A stretch of DNA of 6,279 nucleotides from Actinomycetota bacterium (lineage in GTDB: Bacteria > Actinomycetota > Thermoleophilia > Gaiellales > Gaiellaceae): the NCBI GenBank assembly GCA_013812465.1, contig JACCTK010000050.1, positions 1-6,279 of the forward strand, given 5' to 3'. Each line of letters starts with the position of its first letter. The first letter of the stretch is position 1. The notes beneath the pieces are model-generated. The model was not told where the DNA came from and ran no database searches. It worked only from the letters and a program-made list of their open reading frames with translations. The position numbers and the translations under genes are program-made. Below, piece by piece: positions 1-5,680 of the stretch.

Positions 1-67
1 GGATGGGGACCACCGGTCGGATCAGCGGTCGCAGCTCACCGGGGAGCTCGACGTACGAGAATCTCAA
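1..67 (-). CDS. Possible start of next operon gene, product unknown (truncated by window)
   Basis: On the minus strand a TTG at 65-67 directly follows an in-frame TAG (68-70) and opens a frame that runs off the window. The visible peptide begins MRFSYVELPGELRPLIRP, which has the composition of a real N-terminus rather than the Arg/Ser-rich shadows seen elsewhere. There is no Shine-Dalgarno before the TTG, and only 22 codons are visible, so a later start (GTG at 11-13) or no gene at all remains possible. If real, it lies immediately beyond the foldback element and could belong to the same operon. I do not recognise the product. Confidence 0.35.
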   Translation of the reverse strand, partial: MRFSYVELPGELRPLIRPVVPI

Positions 68-68
68 C

Positions 69-92
69 TAGATGCTTGATCGGGAATTGACG
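69..92 (+). repeat. Left arm of 24-bp terminal inverted repeat
   Basis: This arm pairs with 215-238. Positions 69-88 are a perfect 20-base match to the reverse complement of 219-238, 89 mismatches 218, and 90-92 match 215-217. Matching stops abruptly outward at 68/239, which defines the element's edge. Confidence 0.93.
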
Positions 93-117
93 CGCAGCCG
101 GGGGCGGTCACGACCAA

Positions 118-186
118 GCCGGGCGACGCTCTCACTCGTCGTGCAGGCTAGTGAGCCTGGACGGCGAGGGAGGGTGGCGATCCGGC
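118..186. repeat. Central imperfect hairpin of the foldback element
   Basis: CAGGCT at 144-149 and AGCCTG at 154-159 are perfect complements around the tetraloop AGTG (150-153). The stem continues outward through 135-142/161-168 and 127-133/170-176, with a few mismatches and T-G pairs, to GCCGG 118-122 against CCGGC 182-186. A further 97-101/206-210 block links it to the terminal arms. Confidence 0.75.
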
Positions 187-214
187 GCCGTGTTGTGGCC
201 GTCATCCGGCCCGC

Positions 215-238
215 CGTGAATTCCCGATCAAGCATCTA
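215..238 (-). repeat. Right arm of 24-bp terminal inverted repeat
   Basis: This arm pairs with 69-92 (23 of 24 positions). Its outermost three bases, read on the minus strand, are the TAG stop codon of the M24-family gene. Confidence 0.93.
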
Positions 239-1345
239 CGCGCGGAAGACTTGCATCGGAAGTGTGGAAAGCGGAACGCCGCCCTCGGCGGTCACCAGCC
301 AAGTCTCCTGCATGTAGACGCAGTCCTCCCCGCTCGCGGCGATCGCGTGCGGGTGCATCGAGAAGACCATGTTCTCCGCGAGCTCCGTCTCGACGCCCTC
401 CCCGATCTTCGGAAATTCGATCATGGTCATCCCGATCGAGTGCCCGGTGATGTGACCGAGGTGGTAGCTGCGCTCGAGGAAGCCGGCTGAGACCGCTCGA
501 TGCACGTCGTGACAGGTCGCCCCCGGGCGCATCGCGCTCCGCGCCGCCTCGTCGTATTCGAGGTACGCCTCGAGCATCCGTTCCGTGTCCTCGGAGAGCT
601 CTGCGTCCTCGGCTGCGATCGCACGCGAGACCTCGACCCAGTGCATCCCCGGGCCTGCGACCTCGAGTGACGGAAGCAAGAACTTCGACAGGATCTCCTC
701 GCGGCGGGCGATCTTGAACTCGGGCCGCGCGTAGGAGTCCGTGCCGGTGAGAATCATGTTCATAGTCAGCCGCCCGCAGCCTTCGGCGATGAACCACTCC
801 TCCGCTCTAGCCATCACCTCGGCGGCTGACTTTCCGGGCGTGTAGTGCTCGAAGAAGATCTCGAACCCGCGCTCGTTGATGCGCACGGAGTCGCGCACCG
901 ACTCCAGCTCTGCGTCGCTCTTCACGGCGCGGGCGAGGTCGAACTCGACGTCGAAGGGGACGAGCTCGAGACCCGCCGACTCGAGAGCGCGCTCGTCACG
1001 CACGGTCATCACGTACTCGAGCCCGTATACGCCGACGCGCCTCCAGCCGGCGCCCTGCGCGCGGTCGGCCATGTGCGCTCCCGGCCGGTCGTGGAACACC
1101 TGCTCGATCTGCGCGGCGCCGTGCTCCCCAACGTAGCGCGCTTCGCTCGGGAAAACCACGAAGGGCTCGCCGTCCGCTGGCACCACGACGTACGCATAGC
1201 GATGGACGATCTGGAACCCCGACAGGTACGTCACCGCGCCCTCGAACCCGGAGTACTCGCTTCCGGCGACGACCAGCGCGTCCAGGTCCTGCTCGGCCAT
1301 GGCTGCGCGCACGTTCGTGTAGCGACGCTCGAGCTCTAGGTCCAC
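236..1345 (-). CDS. M24-family (creatinase / aminopeptidase P fold) protein with atypical active site
   Basis: This 369-aa protein has the creatinase-type N-terminal domain (about 5-135: RRYTNVRAAM, LDALVVAGSEY, AVTYLSGF, HRYAYVVVPADGEPFVVFPSEA) and a C-terminal pita-bread domain (about 140-369: KSDAELESVRDSVRINERG, GHSIGM, ENMVFSM, YMQETWLVT). Family members hydrolyse Xaa-Pro peptides, creatine or related amide-type C-N bonds. By alignment to the motif order of methionine aminopeptidase and PepP, His302 (GHSIGM) and Glu347 (QETWLVT) are kept. The two metal-binding Asp positions read near Glu228 and as Glu238 (SLEVAGPGMHWVEVSR), the 'EP' Glu is His331 (SMHPH), the second His is Ile309, and the upstream PHY His appears as Glu209. 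It may be a metal-independent, creatinase-like hydrolase or a separate subfamily; peptidase activity is not supported. GTG start, GGAGG 4 bases upstream, 10-base overlap with the reductase gene. The TAG stop (236-238) coincides with the edge of the foldback element. Confidence 0.85.
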   Translation of the reverse strand: MDLELERRYTNVRAAMAEQDLDALVVAGSEYSGFEGAVTYLSGFQIVHRYAYVVVPADGEPFVVFPSEARYVGEHGAAQIEQVFHDRPGAHMADRAQGAGWRRVGVYGLEYVMTVRDERALESAGLELVPFDVEFDLARAVKSDAELESVRDSVRINERGFEIFFEHYTPGKSAAEVMARAEEWFIAEGCGRLTMNMILTGTDSYARPEFKIARREEILSKFLLPSLEVAGPGMHWVEVSRAIAAEDAELSEDTERMLEAYLEYDEAARSAMRPGATCHDVHRAVSAGFLERSYHLGHITGHSIGMTMIEFPKIGEGVETELAENMVFSMHPHAIAASGEDCVYMQETWLVTAEGGVPLSTLPMQVFRA

Positions 1346-2253
1346 GAGTCCTCCAATGCCTTGACGAGCGCCGTCAGCGCGTTGTTCAGCGGAGTCGGCA
1401 CGCCCAACTCGCGTCCGAAACGCGCGATTCCACCGTTCAGGTAGTCGATCTCGGTTCGTCTTCGCGCCTCCACGTCCTGAAGCATGCTCGCTTTGTGGTC
1501 GTACGCGACGTCGGGACGGGCGGCGTGGTCGATCAACTCCTCCGGATCCGCATCGAGCGTGATTCCCTGCGCCGCCGCGACCGCCTTGCCCTCGTCGACG
1601 AGCGCGCTCACCAGGGCACGGAGATCTGCTCGCTCGCACACGCGACCGTGTGTGAGACCGGTCAGCGCGCCGACCGGATTCGTGGCCGCGTTGAAGACGA
1701 CCTTGCGCCACTGCGCCGGCCGAGCGTCGGCGACTGCCAGCGTCGGCATGCCCCCGCGGGTGCAGGCGTCCGCGAGCTGCTCGATCTCGGCGGCCGAGGC
1801 CGCGCTCGGCTCGAACGGCCCGAGCGTTGTGTCCCCCTTCACGTCCCACTGCACCACTCCCGGCGAGAGAATTTTCCCCGCGGGAAACGTGGTTCCACGG
1901 ATGACGCGCGAGACGTGCCGCGCGATCACCTCCTCGTTGCCGACGCCGTTCTGCAGGGAGGCGACGGCTCCGTCGGCGAACGCGTGCGCAGTCGCCGCCA
2001 CCGCGCCATCCGTGTGCATCGCTTTCGTCGCCACGATCCCGAAGTCGCAGGCTGGCAGCTCCGAGGGGTCGGTCGTCGCGCGAACGGGTCCCAAGACGTC
2101 TCCCGCCCCGATCAGCCGCAGCCCGTTGGCGTTGATCGCGTCCACATGCGCGCGATCGAGGTCGTACGCCCACACCTCGACATCCTCGAGTTGCGCGAGG
2201 TTCGCGGCGAAGAGCGACCCGACCGCGCCACAGCCGACGGCGCACACCTTCAC
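1336..2253 (-). CDS. Ketopantoate reductase (PanE/ApbA) family 2-oxo-acid reductase
   Basis: This 305-aa NAD(P)-dependent dehydrogenase belongs to the family that reduces 2-dehydropantoate to pantoate and includes relatives acting on other 2-oxo/2-hydroxy acids. The N-terminal Rossmann fold has GCGAVG (7-12), with Asp31 near the end of the second strand. The conserved SLQNGVGN (99-106) holds Asn102, matching the substrate Asn of PanE. The C-terminal helical domain has WRKVVFNAATNPVGALTG (182-199), with Lys184 in the catalytic-lysine position and Asn188/Asn192, then ASMLQDV (255-261, Ser256) and TEIDYLNG (267-274, Glu268). All catalytic and substrate residues I can align are present, so the enzyme should be active. 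The GTG start overlaps the livM-like TGA as GTGA without an evident Shine-Dalgarno. Placement inside a transporter operon argues for a catabolic role rather than pantothenate synthesis, so I do not name it panE. Confidence 0.9.
   Translation of the reverse strand: MKVCAVGCGAVGSLFAANLAQLEDVEVWAYDLDRAHVDAINANGLRLIGAGDVLGPVRATTDPSELPACDFGIVATKAMHTDGAVAATAHAFADGAVASLQNGVGNEEVIARHVSRVIRGTTFPAGKILSPGVVQWDVKGDTTLGPFEPSAASAAEIEQLADACTRGGMPTLAVADARPAQWRKVVFNAATNPVGALTGLTHGRVCERADLRALVSALVDEGKAVAAAQGITLDADPEELIDHAARPDVAYDHKASMLQDVEARRRTEIDYLNGGIARFGRELGVPTPLNNALTALVKALEDSWT
1350..1354 (-). promoter_or_regulatory. Shine-Dalgarno for the M24-family gene
   Basis: On the minus strand, GGAGG lies 4 bases before the GTG at 1343-1345, within the end of the reductase gene. 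The M24 frame is open far upstream, so this site fixes the start that gives a protein of normal family length. Confidence 0.75.
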
Positions 2254-3269
2254 GACGCTCGCAGCTTTCGCCGGAGCGGGTCGAACGAGAGCTCGCGCCC
2301 GCCCGTCAGCCCACTCGGCCTGAGGATGAGCACGAGCGCCATCAGCGCGCTGACGACGACGATCCTCGTCCCCGCCGGAACCTCGAGTGTGCGCCCGAGC
2401 AGCTCCAAGCCGTTCTCCGCATTCGCGAGCACGGAGTCGAGCGCGCTGACAGCTAGCGCCCCCACCACAGCGCCCCAGAGGCTCGTCGTCCCGCCGATGA
2501 CGAGCATCGCGAGCGTGATGAACGTGAGATCGAGGTACACGGCATCGACGTTGATCGGCAGGAAGTGCACGTACAGCCCGCCGGCGAGGCCGGCGAGAAA
2601 CCCGGAGAGCGCGAAGGCGCCGAGCCGCTGACGGTAGATGGACACCCCGACCGCGCGCGCGGCGGCGGGATCCTCGCGCGTGGCGCGGAGCTGGCGTCCG
2701 AAGCGGCTCCGCTGGTACGCGAACGCGGCGACGATGACTACGAGGGCGCCGATCGCAGCCTGACGGAGATCAGTCGTCTCGGGCACGGAGGAGAACGTAT
2801 TCAACCCTGGCCCGACCTTCTCGTAGTAGCGAAGGATGTTGTTTGTGATCTCGAGCACCGCGAAGGTGGCGATGCCTGCTGCGAGCCCGGAAAGACGCAT
2901 CAACGGCAAGCCGACGAGCAGGGCGAACGCGGCGGCGACGAGGCCGGCGGCGAGAAGCGACGGGATGTTCCCGACCGTTGTGTCGCTGAGGAAGTCGAAG
3001 AGATAGGGCATGAACGCCGGCTTTTCCTGCTCTGGAACAGACAGCACCCCCGCCGTCCAGACCCCCACCGCGACGAAGCTGATGTGCCCGAAGGAGAGCA
3101 CGCCCGAGTTGCCGACGAAGACGTAGATCGCGACGACCATGGACACGGCGACGAGCGCGTTGATGAAGTAGATCTCGGTGGAGCGTGAGACGAGCGCGCC
3201 GAGCAGAGCCGCACCTGTCACGAGCGCGACGGGCGCCGCCAGCTCCAGTGCTCCACGCGCAGCTCTCAA
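2250..3269 (-). CDS. livM: Branched-chain amino-acid ABC transporter permease, LivM-like
   Basis: This is the second permease (339 aa from the chosen TTG), partner of the LivH-like protein. Family hallmarks are the N-terminal transmembrane block with 'VGNSGVLSFGHISFVAVGVW' (52-71), LPLMRLSGLAAGIATFAVLEI (121-141), the coupling loop RSRFGRQLRATREDPAAARAVG (187-208), 'LSGFLAGLAGGLYVHFLP' (221-238), 'LAMLVIGGTTSLWGAVVGA' (253-271), and the C-terminal LRPSGLTGG (316-324). The reading frame stays open upstream through the livH-like gene, but the product there is a non-hydrophobic Arg-rich sequence, a frame shadow. The TTG at 3267-3269 gives a TTGA overlap matching the other junctions and has a GGTGGAG site 5 bases upstream. 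An in-frame GTG at codon 17 is an alternative. The 3' TGA overlaps the next gene's GTG by 4 bases. Confidence 0.92.
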   Translation of the reverse strand: MRAARGALELAAPVALVTGAALLGALVSRSTEIYFINALVAVSMVVAIYVFVGNSGVLSFGHISFVAVGVWTAGVLSVPEQEKPAFMPYLFDFLSDTTVGNIPSLLAAGLVAAAFALLVGLPLMRLSGLAAGIATFAVLEITNNILRYYEKVGPGLNTFSSVPETTDLRQAAIGALVVIVAAFAYQRSRFGRQLRATREDPAAARAVGVSIYRQRLGAFALSGFLAGLAGGLYVHFLPINVDAVYLDLTFITLAMLVIGGTTSLWGAVVGALAVSALDSVLANAENGLELLGRTLEVPAGTRIVVVSALMALVLILRPSGLTGGRELSFDPLRRKLRAS

Positions 3270-4201
3270 ACGCGCTCCACCGCCGCCCTGCCGCGCAGAA
3301 AGAGCCCTCCCGGCCGCACGAGGAGGACGAGGATCACGAGACCAAACACGAACGTCGGGAGGTATTGGCTCTGCGCCGTCGGCAGCGCGCCCCCGAGCAG
3401 CCCGGACACATAGCCGATCGCGAAGCCACCGAGCGTCGCCGGCAGGAGCCGCGTCATCCCCCCGACGACGACGCCCGCGAGCACGATGATCGTCTCCCGC
3501 AGCGCGAAGGTCGGGGTCACGGTCGGGAACTGCACGGTCAGCAGGACAGCCACGATCGCGGCCAAGACGCCCGCGATCAGCACGGCCGCGGCGCTGACGA
3601 GATTCGCGCGCACACCGACGAGCCTCGCCGTCTGAAAGTCCATCGCCGCCGCTCGCATGTGCAGGCCGAGCGAAGTGCGGTTGAGCAGCAACATGAGCAA
3701 TCCAAGGCACACGGCGGCGGTCACGATGGAGACAATCGCGATCTTCCGGATATCGACCTCGCCGATCGTCACCGGTCGATTCAGCTCTGCAAGCGAAGCG
3801 GCGGTCTTCCCGAGTGGGCCGAACCAGAGCAAAGCGATGCTCTGCAGCAGGAACGCTACAGCGAAGGTCGCGATCAGCATCACCGCCGGCGACTGCGTCC
3901 GCAGCGGACGGAAGACGGCGCGCTCCATCGCCAGCGACAACACGATGACGACGACAAAGCAGAGTGCGATTCCCCCCCAAACCGGCCAGCCCCGGTCGGA
4001 GGCGAACGCGAGCGCAAACGCGCCGGCCATGATCAGCTGGCCGTAGGCGAAGTTCACCAACCGGAGCACGCCGAAAACGAGCCCGATGCCGACGGCCATC
4101 AGCGCGAAGATCGCGCCTAGCCCGATCGCGTCGACCTGCACCTGGAGGTCGACGGCATCGCCGAGGAAGTCGCTGAGGCCGCTGGCAAGGAGACAACTCA
4201 C
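3266..4201 (-). CDS. livH: Branched-chain amino-acid ABC transporter permease, LivH-like
   Basis: This inner-membrane permease (311 aa) would form half of the translocation channel. It has a typical LivH N-terminus (about residues 25-63: GLGAIFALMAVGIGLVFGVL, then RLVNFAYGQLIMAGA). Hydrophobic segments lie near 78-92, 107-127, 153-173, 203-224, 237-247, 256-270 and 284-295. The cytoplasmic EAA-like coupling loop spans about 177-197 (LGLHMRAAA...TARLVGV) and contacts the ATPase subunits. The C-terminal VRPGGLF (295-301) is also conserved in the family. The GTG start at 4199-4201 overlaps the livF-like stop as GTGA. No Shine-Dalgarno is visible, so translation probably depends on coupling. An in-frame GTG at codon 21 is an alternative start that would remove only a non-conserved leader. 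The 3' end overlaps the livM-like gene as TTGA. Confidence 0.93.
   Translation of the reverse strand: MSCLLASGLSDFLGDAVDLQVQVDAIGLGAIFALMAVGIGLVFGVLRLVNFAYGQLIMAGAFALAFASDRGWPVWGGIALCFVVVIVLSLAMERAVFRPLRTQSPAVMLIATFAVAFLLQSIALLWFGPLGKTAASLAELNRPVTIGEVDIRKIAIVSIVTAAVCLGLLMLLLNRTSLGLHMRAAAMDFQTARLVGVRANLVSAAAVLIAGVLAAIVAVLLTVQFPTVTPTFALRETIIVLAGVVVGGMTRLLPATLGGFAIGYVSGLLGGALPTAQSQYLPTFVFGLVILVLLVRPGGLFLRGRAAVERV
3275..3281 (-). promoter_or_regulatory. Shine-Dalgarno deciding the livM-like TTG start
   Basis: On the minus strand, GGTGGAG is followed by 5 bases and then a TTG at 3267-3269, whose last two bases and the following A are the livH-like TGA. The frame is open far upstream, so the site and the overlap pattern identify this TTG as the start rather than an upstream codon. 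Confidence 0.6.
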
Positions 4202-4911
4202 GAGAGGTACGCCGCGACCATCCGGTCGGTATCGGCCGCGTCCTTGGGAGTCATGGTCAGGCGAAGCTCGCCGTTCGCGAGCACATGCGTCCGGTCTGCG
4301 AGCGCGACCGTGCGCTGGGCGCGCTGCTCGACGAGGAGAATCGCGAGCCCCTGGTCGCGGATCGTGGCCAGCGTCGAGAAGACGAGGTCGACGACCGTCG
4401 GCGCGAGCCCGAGTGAGGGCTCGTCGAGGAGGAGGACGCTCGGCGCAGCGACCAGCGCGCGGGCGATCGCGAGCTGTTGCTGCTGGCCTCCCGAGAGCAC
4501 CCCTGCCGACCTCGTCCGGAACTCCTCCAGGATCGGAAAGAGCGCGTAGGCGTCGCCGAGCGGATCACTGTCCGCGCCGTTCTTGCGCCTCCCGGCCAGT
4601 CCCAGTCTCAGATTCTCCTCCACGCTGAGCTCGCCAAAGAGACGGCGTCCCTCCGGGACGAGCGCGACTCCGGAGCGAGCGATCCTTTCCGGGCTTCTTC
4701 CGCGGAGCGATCGGCCGTCGAACCGGACGTCGCCGGTTCGGAGCGGGACGAGGCCCATGAGCGCGTGCAGTGTGGTGGACTTGCCAGCGCCGTTGGGGCC
4801 GATCAGCCCGACGATCTCGCCCTCGCCGACGTCGAGCGAGAGATCGCGGACGACCGGGTTTCCGCCGTAGCCCACCGAGATGCCCTCGACCCGAAGCACG
4901 GGCGTGCTCAC
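4198..4911 (-). CDS. livF: Branched-chain amino-acid ABC transporter ATP-binding protein, LivF-like
   Basis: This is the second ATPase (237 aa, the usual LivF length), and it would form a heterodimer with the LivG-like subunit. It shows Walker A GPNGAGKST (38-46), the LivF-specific Q-loop variant VPEGRRLF (85-92), signature LSGGQQ (139-144) followed by QQLAIARAL, Walker B VLLLDEP (159-165, Glu164) and the D-loop SLGLAP. The switch position is VEQ (Gln196) instead of His, which is normal for LivF proteins (E. coli LivF has VEQN). The GTG start at 4909-4911 overlaps the livG-like TGA as GTGA and has a GAGGAG ribosome-binding site 5 bases upstream. Its own TGA again forms a GTGA overlap with the livH-like gene. 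The presence of both LivG- and LivF-type ATPases marks a complete HAAT-family importer. Confidence 0.94.
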   Translation of the reverse strand: MSTPVLRVEGISVGYGGNPVVRDLSLDVGEGEIVGLIGPNGAGKSTTLHALMGLVPLRTGDVRFDGRSLRGRSPERIARSGVALVPEGRRLFGELSVEENLRLGLAGRRKNGADSDPLGDAYALFPILEEFRTRSAGVLSGGQQQQLAIARALVAAPSVLLLDEPSLGLAPTVVDLVFSTLATIRDQGLAILLVEQRAQRTVALADRTHVLANGELRLTMTPKDAADTDRMVAAYLS

Positions 4912-5675
4912 GCGCTCTCCTCGTGCACGGCGCTCTCCCCCAGGTACGCGGCTGCGACGTCGAGGTTGGCGCGGATCTCGACCGGTGTCCCTTCCGCGAG
5001 CGTCGCCCCGTGGTCCAACACCTGGATCCGGTCGCAGACGTCCATCACGAGCGCCATGTTGTGGTCGATCAGGAGCACACCCGCGTCATGCTCGTCACGC
5101 ACGGACCGGATCACGGCCGCGAAATCGGGCACTTCCGCCTCGGGCAGACCCGCAGCGGGCTCGTCCATGAGGACGAACATCGGCTCAGTCGCGAGCGCCC
5201 GCGCGACACCGAGCCGCCGCTCGTCCCCGTGCGCGAGCACGCCAGCAGGAGCGTTCGCATACCGCGTGAGCTGCAGCTGCTCGAGCAACGCCTCGGCGCG
5301 TCGGCGAGCAGCGCGCGGGCTGAGGCCAGCGCCGAGCGCCGAGACCTCGACGTTTTCCCGCACCGATAGTCCGCGAAATGAGCGGGAGTGCTGGAACGTT
5401 CGGGCGAGCCCCTGCCGACCACGGCGATCCGGCCGCCAGCGCGTGATGTCGCGGCCCTCCAGCTCGACTGTGCCTTCGTCCGGAGAGTCGAAGCCGGTGA
5501 CGATGTTGACGAGCGTCGACTTGCCGGCGCCGTTCGGCCCGATCAGCCCCACGACCTCGTGCCGATGCAGCTCGAGAGTTACATCAGCCAGGGCCTGCAC
5601 GCCCTCGAACGCACGCGAGATCGAGGCCGCCCGGAGCGCTGTCCCGGGCCGCCTCTCGCTTGCCGAATCGGCCAA
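4908..5675 (-). CDS. livG: Branched-chain amino-acid ABC transporter ATP-binding protein, LivG-like
   Basis: This cytoplasmic ATPase (255 aa) would power the importer, pairing with the LivF-like subunit. Visible motifs are Walker A GPNGAGKST (residues 46-54), a Q-loop with TFQ (Gln95), a signature region at 147-162 reading LAHGDERRLGVARAL, Walker B FVLMDEP (167-173, catalytic Glu172) and the H-loop His205 in LLIDHNM. The long insert after the Q-loop and the C-terminal stretch 'LDHGATLAEGTP...AAAYLGE' are typical of LivG. The signature is a weak version of the family's LSYGDQRR. The start is a TTG at 5673-5675, 5 bases after the stop of the binding-protein gene. No ATG or GTG lies nearby in frame, and a CTG three codons upstream is possible but less likely. 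No clear Shine-Dalgarno precedes it. The 3' end overlaps the next gene by 4 bases (GTGA). Confidence 0.93.
   Translation of the reverse strand: MADSASERRPGTALRAASISRAFEGVQALADVTLELHRHEVVGLIGPNGAGKSTLVNIVTGFDSPDEGTVELEGRDITRWRPDRRGRQGLARTFQHSRSFRGLSVRENVEVSALGAGLSPRAARRRAEALLEQLQLTRYANAPAGVLAHGDERRLGVARALATEPMFVLMDEPAAGLPEAEVPDFAAVIRSVRDEHDAGVLLIDHNMALVMDVCDRIQVLDHGATLAEGTPVEIRANLDVAAAYLGESAVHEESA
4917..4922 (-). promoter_or_regulatory. Shine-Dalgarno for the livF-like gene
   Basis: On the minus strand, GAGGAG lies 5 bases before the GTG start at 4909-4911, inside the last codons of the livG-like gene (Glu-Glu of the C-terminal HEESA). It supports the GTGA-overlap start and reinitiation-type coupling. 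Confidence 0.75.
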
Positions 5676-5680
5676 GGCCG

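Larger units (their letters stand above)
69..238. mobile_element. 170-bp foldback element, MITE-like, TA-flanked (IS630/mariner type suspected)
   Basis: The segment begins TAGATGCTTGATCGGGAATT and ends with its exact reverse complement. The terminal repeats extend to 24 bp with one mismatch (89/218). Both ends finish in TA, as expected for the TA target duplication of IS630/Tc1-mariner elements. The interior is almost self-complementary around a centre near 151-153, so the whole element can form one long imperfect hairpin. No open frame inside resembles a transposase, so it would be non-autonomous. It lies between the M24 gene and a possible next gene. It could instead be a structured 3' mRNA element or regulatory RNA. 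It has no run of T after the stem on either strand, so it is not a classical intrinsic terminator. Confidence 0.6.

Noticed and set aside
69..238. Foldback read as a simple rho-independent terminator
   Set aside because: The stem is far longer than typical, it is not followed by a T run on either strand, and its abrupt TA-bounded edges fit an inserted element better. An effect on termination is still possible.
72..317. Plus-strand 81-codon frame crossing the foldback element
   Set aside because: It starts inside one repeat arm and ends inside the M24 gene on the opposite strand. It has no Shine-Dalgarno and shows biased composition.
1346..2245. Upstream extension of the M24 frame, open through the reductase gene
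   Set aside because: It would add about 300 low-complexity Arg/Gly-rich residues. The reductase frame has clear catalytic motifs there, and the M24 start has its own GGAGG site.
1495..2631. Long plus-strand open frame opposite the reductase and livM-like genes
   Set aside because: The composition is Arg/His/Asp-rich, and it spans the junction of two well-supported minus-strand genes without any domain signal.
3185..4120. Plus-strand open frame opposite the livH-like gene
   Set aside because: It is extremely rich in Arg, His, Asp and Gln, the usual antisense image of a membrane-protein gene.
3270..4196. Upstream extension of the livM-like frame, open through the livH-like gene
   Set aside because: The product is Arg/Asp-rich with no membrane segments, while the overlapping livH-like frame carries all the conserved permease motifs. 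It is a high-GC frame shadow.
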